From Zymoseptoria tritici IPO323 (taxonomy: Eukaryota > Ascomycota > Dothideomycetes > Mycosphaerellales > Mycosphaerellaceae): a stretch of 64,000 nucleotides of DNA. The notes beneath the pieces were generated by a model, which worked only from the letters and a program-made list of their open reading frames with translations, had not been told where the DNA came from and ran no database searches. The DNA lies in contig NC_018214.1 of assembly GCF_000219625.1 (NCBI RefSeq), positions 992,001 to 1,056,000 on the forward strand. The letters are read 5' to 3'. Below are positions 52,329 to 63,038 of the stretch, one piece after another. How positions within the stretch are numbered: position 1 is the first letter of the stretch; each line of letters starts with the position of its first letter. The translations under genes and the position numbers were made by a program.

Positions 52329-53611
52329 CTGTCGAACGCTCGACCAGACGGTCTCAAAGCAAAGTGAGGGATGACTAGACTTATCGCCATTCGTTGGGAG
52401 TAACCGAGCACGATTTGAAGTGGTGGATGGAGGGAGCTGACTGCTGTCACTGATTGACTGTGCTCGATCCTCGCGAGTCTTTCCTCGACGATTCGATGCT
52501 CCAACAAGCATGCGTTATCCGGCCTCTGTTCTCAACCCGCTGATAAGCCTCAGTGAACCCCAAGGCCGTCCATGATCGAGCGTTGGCTTCCAGTAGCCGT
52601 TTATACAGGAATCGGCCTGCTGGTATTGAAATGCTGCCAAAATTTTCAATCAGAGGCGAATTTCTGCCTGCAATTGCCTGCCGGATCGCTGACTTCGATG
52701 CTCCGATTTGTCCAGCCAAGGTCCTTGTATTGCAGCCGCTTTGGACGGCGAATTCGCAACTCTTCGCTGGCGAGGACGAGACATTTATGCGCAGAATTGT
52801 TCCAGTGCCAGTACCAAGAAAGAACCAGACCCGAACGGCTTCGGGAACATCGGTCTTGCTTCTGATATGTATATGACAGGGTTGAGAAAGTTAGGTGCTG
52901 AGACGCAGAAATGATCGGAGGCATGCACAGAAGTCTGAAAGGGCGTAGCAAAGTCGAGCGATCCCAGAGCCGGACATTTCGAGGCCAATCGACGCGTCTT
53001 TTGATGGTGTCGAGTTCCTCATGCCAGTCTCAGCCGTCGAAGGCGGGACTGGTCCGGTCTGCAGGGCGTTCTCTCGCTCTGCAATCTCGGTCGCGCTTTT
53101 GGCATCAGAGATATCGACAAAGATAAGAGTACATGAAAATCGAGCAGCATCAAACGTCCGCAGACTGTGAAATGGTATGAAGTGGCCTTGTAGTGTTGAA
53201 GTCAGCCAGTTCACCAAACATACCACGTGAATGAACCAAGACCATATGCGCGGCAAGATGTAGCGCATGTGGCCGCAGCTACACACATCTCCTTGTGCAG
53301 CTCACGCCCGTACAACACACAACGCAGCCAATCTTGTCGAGAGAGCAGTAGAACTAGAGAGGAGAAAACGCCGAGATTTTCGACAGCCTCCAACTTCCGC
53401 CGTTTGGCAGTGCGCGCGCAGCCGGGCCAAGCTTGCAAACTCTGCACTGTTCCTCTCTTCTCCGTCGCAGTGCCCATGGGCGCCGACAATGATGAAAAAA
53501 GTAGTTCGCGTCAGCCAGAGGCAGTGCAATACTGGCGACACGGTCGTCAATGACATGAGCAAGCTCAGCGGCCACCGGCGGAGGTCCAAAAATAAGTATA
53601 ATCATAGAATG
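52329..53611. other. Intergenic, no gene recognised
   Basis: Should hold the missing first exon of the partial Cys-rich gene if it exists. Frames on both strands were scanned; none has a convincing signal peptide or domain. Confidence 0.4.
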
Positions 53612-53875
53612 TCACCGTAGTGACGTTTCAGAGATTAAACTGAAAAGAACTGGAAGTAGAGGTCAGCAACTGCATCCAGATGTCCCGATTTGGATGAAAG
53701 CATACCAGATACTACACTTGATCTGAAGGGTACTGTTAGCAATGCTGTCGTCGCCGAGGAGGGGTGAAAGTGTGACATACCTAAGCCAAAAGGCAAAGAG
53801 AGCTAAAAGGAAAAGAAGAAGAAGAGAGGGTTAGAAATTCTCGTCTGAAAATACTTATACTCACTAGCGGCTGTC
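53612..53875 (-). CDS. Microexon-rich spliced transcript, possible tiny membrane protein
   Basis: Three introns in a row each have a good donor, CTAAC/CTGAC branch point, pyrimidine tract and acceptor: 53864-53803 (GTGAGT, CTAAC, TTTTAG), 53780-53723 (GTATGT, CTAAC, TTCAG) and 53705-53650 (GTATGC, CTGAC, TCCAG). The exons between them are only 22 and 17 nt. One frame is open through all joins and reads a hydrophobic stretch (LFAFWLRSSVVSVLFSLI) ending at a TGA at 53612. Upstream the frame meets a stop, so a further 10-nt exon (after the TGCAG at 53876) or another start is needed; the 5' end is unresolved. A spliced non-coding RNA is the alternative. Confidence 0.4.
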
Positions 53876-54874
53876 TGCAGGCTCCACAATCAAACTATTA
53901 GCTGAGTCATGCTTGTTGAGCCTGAGGCTGCAGTTCGTGGACCAAGAATGTGATCTCCGTTCTGAAGCTGTCCCATCAACAGCTATTCGAGGGAGTGGCA
54001 TAAACGGAGGACTTCCACAACGTCTGTCGAAAGCCTTGCGAGTCTCAGTGCCGGGCTGGTCACACCAAGACTGGCATGATTGATGTCCGATTGAAGAGCA
54101 TTCTGAGATACCTCCATGGGTAGGCGAGCTGAAGCACCACCTGTCTTCCAAGCCTGTTGGCCTGTTCGTACCTTAGGTTGGCTGCATTGTCCATCGCCCT
54201 GCAGTCAAGGATCCTTCCTAGGAACAATACCGCCAGCATTGACGTCTTCGAAAGAACGACAAGACGGTATCGCTGCTTCGTTGTCTCTCATCACACGGCC
54301 ACATGACGAGCCGTGGACGAGTCAGACGTTGCACCCTCTATCAGCGCGCACGACGCTACGGTCCATCTTCATCACAAAGCGGCATGCTTGACCGGCATTG
54401 CTGTGGTACCTCTCCTTGCGATGATCGCGGACAGGAATGGTCCTTCAATCCGCGAACTTTGCGGCAAATGTGCTAACTTAGTATGTTCTTGTAACCAGTG
54501 ACCGGGCCTTTGCAGGACATCGCAGCGGACCACAACTGCGTAGCAGCGGCAGAACAAGAATGGCTTCCTCCATTCAGCAGACAATCGAGCTCCGTTCGGA
54601 GCTTGCTCTGCGCGGAGTAGATCGGCATGCTTAACATTGTTCGAAGAAAGAATTGCTCGGCAGGATCTACAGCTGATCTGGAAGAGCTGACGGTAAGATC
54701 TTTAGGCAATAATTGTACAACAACATCGTACGACACGACGTTGGGCCCTTTCAAGGTCCTCATCGGCAGTTTTATCCAAACTTCTCGCGGCAATATCACC
54801 ATTGACAACTCTACTCCGAACTTTTGTTGGCAACTCTCCCTAGACTGACAACCATCTCTAGGACTACTACCGAC
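53876..54874. other. Divergent intergenic region
   Basis: Probably contains 5' exons of the minus-strand spliced transcript and the former promoter of the HEM3 copy. A minus-strand frame at 53864-54151 has five cysteines but no signal peptide. Nothing else supported. Confidence 0.4.
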
Positions 54875-55874
54875 ATGCTCTCCCAGAACATCGACAGGAG
54901 GACTACAGAAGACGCTCACGTCCTCACCATCGGCTGCCGGAAATCAGACCTCGCCGCCATCCAAGCTCGTCTAATCGTAACCACTCTCCAACAATGCCTT
55001 GGACATCCACCATCCTTGGACATCAAAACACACACCGTCGTGGGCGATGCGGATAAACACACTCCATTCGTGCAACTCGCAAAGGAGATCGGCGGCTCAG
55101 ACGTCGGCAAGAGTCTCTGGACCACAGGTCTAGAAGCCGACCTGCTTGCCGGCAAAAGTGATATCCTGGTTCACAGCCTCAAGGACATAAAGCCGGCTCG
55201 GAGTTTGCGTCTTTGGATGAACTGCCGCCGGGATCGATCGTTGGCACGAGTTCGTCGAGGAGGAAGGCTCTGGTGCGGCGAAATTGGCCTCATCTGAAGG
55301 TCAAGGCGTGTCGTGGCAACGTGTACGCATTCGCTCAAGGTGATGACGAAGATTGACTACTCCTCACCGACTGATGCTCTGCAGGGACACTCGGCTTTCG
55401 AAGCTCGATGCACCTTCGTCGCCTTTCGCATGCATCATCTTAGCCACCGCTGGTCTTGTTCGTTTGAAGCTTGAGCATCGTATCACCTACCGACTCGATA
55501 GTCTTCGCTTCCCTTATGCGGTAGGGCAGGGCGCGCTTGGTATCGAAGCTTGCGAGGATGCTCCTGGAACGATTGAACTCGTGCGGTGCCTCGATCATGC
55601 GCCTTCGAGATGGAGAGCAATGGCAGAAAGGTCAATGCTGCGGCATCTTCAGGGCGGATGCTCCTCTCCAATCGGTGTTTGGTCGGAGTTCGAGGGTGAA
55701 GATATCTTACATCTGCGTGCTACCGTGCTTCACATCGAAGGAACATCTGACGTTACTGCTGAGAACGTGGCTTCGGTTCGTAGTGATGCGGAGGCGGACG
55801 CTCTCGGCATGGCCGTTGCAAGCATGCTCCTCCAAGAAGGGGCACGAAGCTTGCTCAGACCTGGAGTTCAGTGA
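54875..55874 (+). pseudogene. HEM3: Porphobilinogen deaminase (HEM3) copy, frameshifted by internal deletion
   Basis: Porphobilinogen deaminase joins four porphobilinogens to hydroxymethylbilane in heme synthesis. Part 1 (54875 to about 55189) reads IGCRKSDLAAIQARLI, KSLWTTGLEADLL and the active-site HSLKD. Part 2 resumes in another frame at about 55190 with [20 protein letters not shown] and continues to RGNV, then an intron (55323-55384, GTACGC..CTGCAG) and the last exon (55385-55874) with RLSKLDAPSS, YAVGQGALGIEA and the dipyrromethane-cofactor loop LQGGCSSPIG. Between HSLKD and KAGSEF, family members have about 25-30 more residues (the MPTTLP and ER.DPRDA region); they are missing here and the frame changes. 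I infer a deletion, so no full enzyme can be made unless the sequence is in error. Confidence 0.75.
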
Positions 55875-55992
55875 AGGACTACGGTGCCCGCAGCAAAAAC
55901 ACATGTTCAGAAAGACAAGAAGAAGCGGAACCGTAGAGCCTCTTGTACGGTCATGTATCGATATTCGCTGTCGCTCTTTGGGATCATTGACC

Positions 55993-57633
55993 TTACCCTT
56001 CGTGACCATTCAAAGGCCTTTGCTCATTATCATCATCAACTTGGTCGTCCTTGTCCTTCCGCTTGAACAGCCACCAGTCACCCTTGAGTAGGTCTGAGAA
56101 TAGCGCGCCACTATGATAAGAGCTCCTGCGCTTTATTGTTTGTGCATGGCTAGGCAACGTGCTCGATCGAGACATTCGTTGGGGGACGTCTGCCTCCACG
56201 TCGTTTGTCTCAACAGTATCTAGACCTCGACCAACGGTGGATCGACGACGGCGTCTGGGCAGTGTCGGGCTTGCCGGCGAGGGGCGGACAGGGTGGGATG
56301 TCGAGGATGCTGGACGATCGAAAGTTCCATATCGGTCGTCAGACTCACCAACCGCTCCCCATATTGCTTGAACTTCCTTCAACGTGGCCGCTCGCCGTCT
56401 TCGCCTGTGGGTCTGCTGAGTGTGTTGGGAGTGCTGGGTGTGAGTTGACTTTGACCTCGATTTAGGCACCCTGCCCTGAGACGATTGACTTCTCGGGAGC
56501 GGCTTGTGAACCAGACTCGTCGTTTCCGTGGCTTCGTCGTCATCAAGCTCGTCATCCTCGTCATACAGCGAGCCTGTCTCGTTCGTGTCGGAATCAGGCT
56601 CTCCAACAAAGCCCATTCCAGGCGCGAGGACTGTCTGAGGAATTTCAGCTTTGACGGTATGATGCTCTTCATCTTCATCGTCTTGCAGCCGCCAGCTGAG
56701 TGCGAACACACCAGCCAGGAGCAGGACCGTTCCAAGCGAAATCAGTCCAGCGTGCAAGGGGGGCAATCGGTCCATCTGCTGGAAGTAGATCAGGCCATCC
56801 AGGATCGCCACAATGTTGTAGACGCAGAAAACGAACGGATACAGGATACTCGTCGAGATGAGCTTCAGACCATGATGGAGGTAGTAGAGCTGCGAGAGCG
56901 ACAGAAACAAGAAGGCCAGGACCAGAAGCCAGGGCTCAAACGTCTTAAACTGATTTTGGTGGTGCGTCAAGCTGCGTACAATGAGCTCCACTGCACTCTT
57001 CGCCAGGAGAAGTGCATGTGCCGACAGAACGCCAGAAACCAGGCCAAAAGCCATGCCATTGATCAGCAGTGTCTTTGGCGATTCACTCCGTTGACTTGAG
57101 ATGCAGCGGCGCAAGACGAATGTCATGATCACCACCGCGAGCACAAAGACCAACGAGAGAATGAACCAGACCAGGAACCCTCGCATGGACAACAAGTGCA
57201 GCAGTTGTTGTAGGTCATGACTTGGCTCCGGCATCGCAGAGAAGTAGCTGATCAGAATGGCTCCTGCAGCAACCAGTATTGTTCCGTATGCAGTCCTCAA
57301 AGTCCACGGCTCTTTCAGAAGCAAGCTCGCCATGACGCTATTGAACACCAGACCAGAAGCCTGCAGCGTGCTCAACAACGGCAATGGTAGGGAGACGATT
57401 TGTATCGTCGATCCAATGATGTTTGCGACCAAGAACAACAGCATGCCAACTTGCCACCTCCTTCGTCGGTAGGGAGGTCGTCGCGAGACATGATCTTCTT
57501 TCTCATCCTCCAGCATGTGTGACTTTCGTTGTAGCGTCAATCCCACAGATTGCACGCATGTTGACAACAACCCAACGATAATCCCGATCGCCATCGCGCC
57601 CTCTGGGCTCATCTGCGTCTTCGCGTCGTCCAT
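55993..57633 (-). CDS. NIPA-type magnesium transporter (DUF803)
   Basis: A polytopic membrane protein of 546 residues in a single exon; family members move Mg2+ across plasma or endosomal membranes. The first 330 residues hold about nine helices of the DMT-like fold: IGIIVGLLSTCVQSVGLTLQRKSH (helix 1 and the conserved QRKSH-type loop), LLFLVANIIGSTIQIVSLPLPLLSTLQASGLVFN, VMASLLLKEPW, LRTAYGTILVAAGAILI, later LLLAKSAVELI and YYLHHGLKLIS, and IVAILDGLIYFQQ. The C-terminal 210 residues are cytosolic, acidic then Arg/Ser-rich, with a KEVQAIWG motif that recurs in filamentous-fungal members (from memory). It converges with the HEM3 relic, 118 bp apart. ATG at 57631-57633. Confidence 0.9.
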   Translation of the reverse strand: MDDAKTQMSPEGAMAIGIIVGLLSTCVQSVGLTLQRKSHMLEDEKEDHVSRRPPYRRRRWQVGMLLFLVANIIGSTIQIVSLPLPLLSTLQASGLVFNSVMASLLLKEPWTLRTAYGTILVAAGAILISYFSAMPEPSHDLQQLLHLLSMRGFLVWFILSLVFVLAVVIMTFVLRRCISSQRSESPKTLLINGMAFGLVSGVLSAHALLLAKSAVELIVRSLTHHQNQFKTFEPWLLVLAFLFLSLSQLYYLHHGLKLISTSILYPFVFCVYNIVAILDGLIYFQQMDRLPPLHAGLISLGTVLLLAGVFALSWRLQDDEDEEHHTVKAEIPQTVLAPGMGFVGEPDSDTNETGSLYDEDDELDDDEATETTSLVHKPLPRSQSSQGRVPKSRSKSTHTQHSQHTQQTHRRRRRAATLKEVQAIWGAVGESDDRYGTFDRPASSTSHPVRPSPASPTLPRRRRRSTVGRGLDTVETNDVEADVPQRMSRSSTLPSHAQTIKRRSSYHSGALFSDLLKGDWWLFKRKDKDDQVDDDNEQRPLNGHEG

Positions 57634-58085
57634 GTTGACGCTTCTGTTGTGGATGTGGGTTTGCTGGATGTGGTGTCAAGAGGATCGATCGTTATTGTGC
57701 GACCATTTTCGGCGTGGGCACCTCCGTCGAAGGAGCAGGCACTTCTTTGTGAGGTCCAGTCGTAGGGTAATGCAATACACACCAGCGGTGAAGTACCTGG
57801 CGACGATGTCTGTAGACGATGCTCAAGCGGCAGGTGTAAGTGGTACCTCCTCCCGATTGGGTTAAGCTTGACTTTGACTGGAGCGACATCACCGTGCTGT
57901 ATCCAGCATAGCATCTCCTGCTTTGTACCACCAACATTGGAGCTCTGAACCATCCGCCAACCGAATATCCTCGACCATCTTCAGCTTTTTCGAGCTACGC
58001 ACCAGCTCCGCTTCGCCTAGACTGCTCATCCCGCCTCCAAGAGCTCACGATCACCATCGTCACCACCACTTCAACCAGCACAACC
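57634..58085. promoter_or_regulatory. Bidirectional promoter region NIPA / VMA4
   Basis: A 452-bp stretch separates the two divergent start codons. The VMA4 side (57950-58085) is C/T-rich, a leader. No specific element is called. Confidence 0.4.
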
Positions 58086-58842
58086 ATGTCTCAAATACAC
58101 GCCATGTCGGACGATCAAGTCAACACCGAGCTTCGCAAGATGACTGCCTTCATCCGCCAGGAGGCTTTGGAGAAGGCGCGCGAGATCCACCTCAAAGCGG
58201 ATGAGGAGTTCAGCATTGAGAAGTCGAAGCTCGTTCGCTCAGAGACATCTCGGATGGACACGGAGTACGAGAAGAAGTTCACTCAAGCCGGCATGAGCCA
58301 GCAGATTACAAAGTCCACACTCGCCAACAAGCAGCGACTGCGCATTCTGAGTGCGAGACAAGAGCTGCTCGACTCGCTGTTTGAGGATGCCAACAAGAAG
58401 CTTGCGGATACAGCTTCAAAGGACAAGAAGAAGTACGAGAAGGTGCTCAGCAATTTGATCTTGGAGGGACTATACGCATTGGTGAACGAGAAGAAGGTCA
58501 CGCTCAAGTGCAGGAAGAAGGATGACGATGTGGTGAAGAAGGCTGCGGACAGTGCGAAGGAGGAGTACAAGAAGAACATGAAACGTGAGGTGGACATTCA
58601 GCTTGATTCGGACAAGATCCCAGATCAGTCGTAAGTCGCCCGTTAATTCACTATAGCTTTCCAGAAGCAACCTGCTAACTTTGTGTCTTAGCGCCGGAGG
58701 TGTCATCATCCTCAACAGCACAGGCAAGATTGACGTCAACAACACGTTCGAAGAGCGACTGCGCCTGCTCGAGAGCGACGCTCTACCTACCGTTCGCGCG
58801 ACGTTGTTTGGCGAGAACAAGAACAGGAAATTCCGCGATTAG
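58086..58842 (+). CDS. VMA4: V-type H+-ATPase subunit E
   Basis: Subunit E forms, with subunit G, the peripheral stalks that hold V1 to Vo in the vacuolar proton pump. Two exons, 58086-58630 and 58692-58842; intron 58631-58691 (GTAAGT, GCTAAC branch, TCTTAG). 231 residues, the normal length. The N-terminal half is one long helix (MSDDQVNTELRKMTAFIRQEALEKAREI, FSIEKSKLVRSE, RMDTEYEKKF) and the C-terminal domain has LLDSLFEDANKKL, then across the splice junction SAGGVIILNSTGKIDVNNTFEERL and the end LPTVRATLFGENKNRKFRD. The C-terminal motifs exist only in the spliced form. Confidence 0.96.
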
Positions 58843-60247
58843 GAGGAAGGTCTCGGAAGTGGAGACGATGTATCATAATCGCGATCGAGATATTTGCTGA
58901 CATGGCTTGAGATTCTTTGCATGATGCAGGACAGCTGAGATCGCGTAGGCGTTATGGAGAGACAAAAAAGAGGATGTTGATGCTCAGCAGACTGTCTGCC
59001 GCGAGGCCACGAAGTCCCTTGTCCTACACCTCTTGGCTGGCGCATAGTGTGAGCGGTCATTTGCTCTATCATCCGAGCCAGAGTCTGTCAGCTTCACCTG
59101 ACTGTTCAAAGACCCAGGGTTGCACCACCCACAGCCGTGACTCCGAACAGTACTGGGTCTTCGTCCCTCGTCTTAGTCGATGAACTCGTGAGCTAATGTA
59201 CCGTGGTGTCATCTGTCAGGGCCGATTTTCTCCTTCGGGTCATCGTCGTATACTTGCGCAACAGAACTTATGGGCGGCACAGCATGACTGTCAGCAGAGA
59301 GGATAGGGATCCCAAGTCAACTAATCGTATGCAGACGTCTGCCCACCTGACTGGCCTGCAAACGTTCGCCGCCATTGTCTGCAGCTACGTGGAGGGCAGC
59401 GCTAAAAGTAGCGTGTCGGTCTTAGCTCGAGGTCTTGGAACTCTAAATTAGCGTGCTTGTGATCAATGCTCAATCCCTCTTCGACCTGGATCCAAGAACA
59501 TGGCTTGAATTCGGGACATCTTGCTCTTGGTCCAAAGGATGTCGTTAACTGACGGGACGCACTATTTCATTCTTCCTACAGCACATCTTCAGATAGTCAA
59601 GACCGGACGATAACAGCAGCGGATAGAACGAGACCTTTCTATTGACCACCCGAGCACGTTGTCCAGGTCTCAAACCCTAAAGTCCACCTCGCTCTCGAGG
59701 CGAATCGGCCAAGGCTTTGGCGTACGCATGCCCGAGCCACGGCAACCCTTACAGCTGACAGATACGACATGATGCTGACGGGGAAACAGCGAGTGAAGGT
59801 CGGCCAGACATCGTGATCACCAAAGACGAAACGTTATGCAAGGCTCGACAAATTCAAGAAGCATGGCGATTGGCTGGAGGCGAAGCTGCTAGCATTCCTA
59901 CAGCCGAGTCTCGACCTCTTCCGTCCCAAGCACATGCGGTGTTTTCCTTAGGTACCTCACCGATGCACTTGACGGCGGACGGCGAGATGCTTATTGTAAG
60001 CTGTCTCCCCTGTTGACGGTAGGTCACGCTCTCACATCCTTCCCAACCTTCCCATCATTCCTTTGACCTCCGATCTCTTTGATCCGGACCTGGATCTCGC
60101 TATCCACCTGTTCGCTCTCCACCGCATTGCCTTGGCTTCCAGCAGCGTGACCACCACGTTGGAGCCACGGGGACTACTTGATACTCGTCGACCCTCGAGT
60201 TTCGACTGCGCCAGTCGCAAGTCAACTTTCTCCTGCGTGTCTGCAAG
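58843..60247. other. Intergenic, no gene recognised
   Basis: 1.4 kb between VMA4 and KHA1. Frames of 60-100 codons on both strands have no domain. The last 250 bp are the KHA1 promoter and leader. Confidence 0.45.
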
Positions 60248-63038
60248 ATGGCGACGACAGTGACCGAGTTCGTCACGAATACAGTGACCAGGACTGCCGC
60301 GGCGGCAACAGCAACAGGCGTCAAGCCTCAAGGTGGGATTCTCGAAGGAGAGAATCCCAGCCAGTATGACTCCAAGGTCAGTTCAGCATTGTAGTACCAT
60401 GTTCTGTACGATCACCCAGTGCTGAACCGCCTCTCCAGAACCCCATTATCCTCTTCATCATCCAAGCCGGCATCATCATCGGTTTCTGCCGCCTCCTCCA
60501 TTGGCCTCTCTCGAAGATGCGCCAACCTCGAGTCATCGCCGAAGTCATAGGAGGAATCATGCTAGGTCCCACCGTAATGGGACGGATACCTGGATTTTCC
60601 GCCGCGATCTTCCCTCCAGCCTCAATACCGAACCTCAATCTTGTCGCGAACTTGGGATTGGTGCTTTTCTTGTTCTTGGTGGGACTAGAGGTGGATGTGA
60701 GATTCTTCTTCAGCAATTGGAAGGTTGCGCTGAGTGTGGGCACGGCGGGTATGGCATTGCCGTTCGGCTTGGGATGCGCAATAGCTTGGGGATTGTACAA
60801 CCAGTTTGGGAATGAGCCGGATATTGTGGACATCAATTTTGGGACCTTTGCGTTGTTCATTGGTATTGCCATGGCGATTACGGTAGGCTGTTTGCAGGTG
60901 CTGCGAATCGGACAACTGCTGACGGATTCCAGGCCTTCCCTGTGCTATGCCGTATCTTGTCAGAGTTGAAGTTACTCGGGACACCAGTCGGTGTGATCAC
61001 GCTATCAGCCGGTGTGAGCAACGACGTTGTTGGCTGGATTCTGCTCGCTCTCTGCGTTGCTCTGGTTAATGCTGGCAGTGGACTCACAGCTCTGTGGGTA
61101 TTGCTGACCTGCGTGGGATACGCTCTTTTCCTGTTCCTGGCAGTTCGTCCGGTCTTCTTGTGGTACCTCAAGCGCAGCGGTGCTCTTCAGGATGGTCCAT
61201 CCCAGTCCGCGGTTGTACTGACTCTTATGATCGCACTGGTCTCGTCCTTCTTCACAGGAGTCATTGGTGTACACGCCATCTTCGGGGCTTTCATGGCTGG
61301 CTTGATCTGTCCCCACGACGGAGGTTTCGCCATCAAGTTGACCGAGAAGATTGAGGATCTGGTCACCGCCCTGTTTCTCCCTCTCTACTTTGCCCTCTCG
61401 GGTCTCTCCACGAACATCGGTCTGCTCGACGACGGCATCACTTGGGCCTATGTGATCGGCGTTATCGCCATTGCCTTCATCGCCAAATTCGCTGGAGGCA
61501 CTTTGGGCGCCAAAGTCAATGGCTTAGTGTGGAGAGAATCCTTCACGATCGGCGCCTTGATGTCTTGCAAGGGACTTGTCGAATTGATCGTGCTCAACAT
61601 CGGACTGCAGGCTAGAATCCTCAGTGTACGAACGTTCACGATATTCGTGGTCATGGCTTTGGTCACCACCTTCGCAACGACTCCACTCGTGCAATTGCTG
61701 TACCCTCCGTGGTATCAGAGGAAGCTGGAAGCCTGGAAGCGTGGTGAGATCGACTGGGATACCGGCAAGCCGATCAGTGACTCTACGACAGAGACCGACA
61801 GCATGGCGGTGCAGAAGGAGGAGTCTGCTAAGATCAGGAACCTCCTTGTGTACTTGCGACTGGACAACATGCCTACGCTTTTGGCGTTTGTCTCTATGCT
61901 CGGGAGGAAACCAACGCAGATCGCATTAAGAGAGCACCCTTCCCGCGAGGCAGAGAAGGACTTCAAACCCGAGCAAGATTCTCACAAGAACCGCAGTGTA
62001 GCAGTACACGGTGTGCGACTTGCCGAGCTCACAGAACGTGGATCGGCGGTGATGAAAGTGTCCGAGGTAGACGAGTACGCCGCTTTCGACCCGGTGATCA
62101 ACGCATTCCGAGTCTTGGGACAACTCTTCAACCTCGCAGTCTCCGGCGAAGTGACTGTCGTTCCTCAGGCCAGCTTCGCAGATACACTCGTCAACAAGGC
62201 TGTCGAAGAACAATCCGACCTGCTGCTCATTCCCTGGAGCGAGACTGGCAATTTGAGCGAGATGCAAACCGTCGTCTCCAACGACAACGTACGCAACAAG
62301 CTCTCGAGCGACACATACACGGCGTTTGTCCGGCAGGCCCTCGACAGCACGCAGTGCAACACGGCTGTGTTCATCAACACAGGATTCTCCGGGTCGTTGA
62401 GAGAGCGCCAGGCGACGCTGCACCGCACTGTTAGCGGCATGAGCATGCGCAGCGCCCACCGCGACCACCCGACGACACTGTTGAATGTCGATCAGAGCCA
62501 CCACATCTTCATGCCTTTCTTTGGCGCTGGAGCGGACGACCACGTGGCGTTGAGGTTGGTTCTGCAACTGGCTGAGAATCCCGGAGTGACGGCTACGATC
62601 GTGTACTACGAGGCTGAAGACTCTATCACCGCGGCGCCCACTGAACCTCAAGGCGAAACCTCTGAGAAGCGCCCGACCTTCTTGACTGCCGTGTCAACGA
62701 CGTCCCATCGCTCCGAGTCCGCCTCCTTCTTCGCTACGCTTCAACGCTCCCTCCCAGCGTCGCTCTCCTCTCGCGTGGTGTTCGAGTCTGTGTCCAGCAC
62801 ATCTCAATTGCAAGACGCACTTTCACGCGCGCAGGCCGAAGTCGCGCAAAATCCGCGGAACGGAGGAGACATCATCGTAGTGGGTAGACATGTTGGGCAA
62901 TTCAAATCGAGTACAGCAGGAGGCAGCGCCAACGCGGCGACGACAGAGTGCCTGGGTGCGCCGGCGGAGATTATGGCGAGCAGTGGAATCCGAGCGAGTT
63001 TGTTGGTCGTGCAGGCGAAGGGGAGTGGAATGGAGTGA
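60248..63038 (+). CDS. KHA1: KHA1-type K+/H+ antiporter (CPA2)
   Basis: A monovalent cation/proton antiporter of endomembranes (Golgi in yeast) involved in K+ and pH homeostasis. Three exons, 60248-60376, 60439-60882 and 60933-63038; introns of 62 bp (GTCAGT..TCCAG) and 50 bp (GTAGGC..TCCAG), both phase 0; 892 residues. The N-terminal 45 residues are Thr/Ala-rich. The exchanger domain (about 45-450) has PRVIAEVIGGIMLGPTVMG, LGLVLFLFLVGLEVD, AFPVLCRILSEL, SAGVSNDVVGWILLA with the Asp pair expected for CPA2 ion binding, GAFMAGLICPH and MSCKGLVELIVLNIGL. The C-terminal 440 residues are cytosolic, USP-like, with an LLIPWSETGNL segment and a VGRH end. The ATG at 60248 (CAAGATGGCG) is the first in frame. 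Confidence 0.95.

Noticed and set aside
55321..55390. A second frameshift in the HEM3 copy after RGNV
   Set aside because: A GT..AG intron at 55323-55384 joins the two sides in frame, so only the first break (near 55190) needs a deletion.
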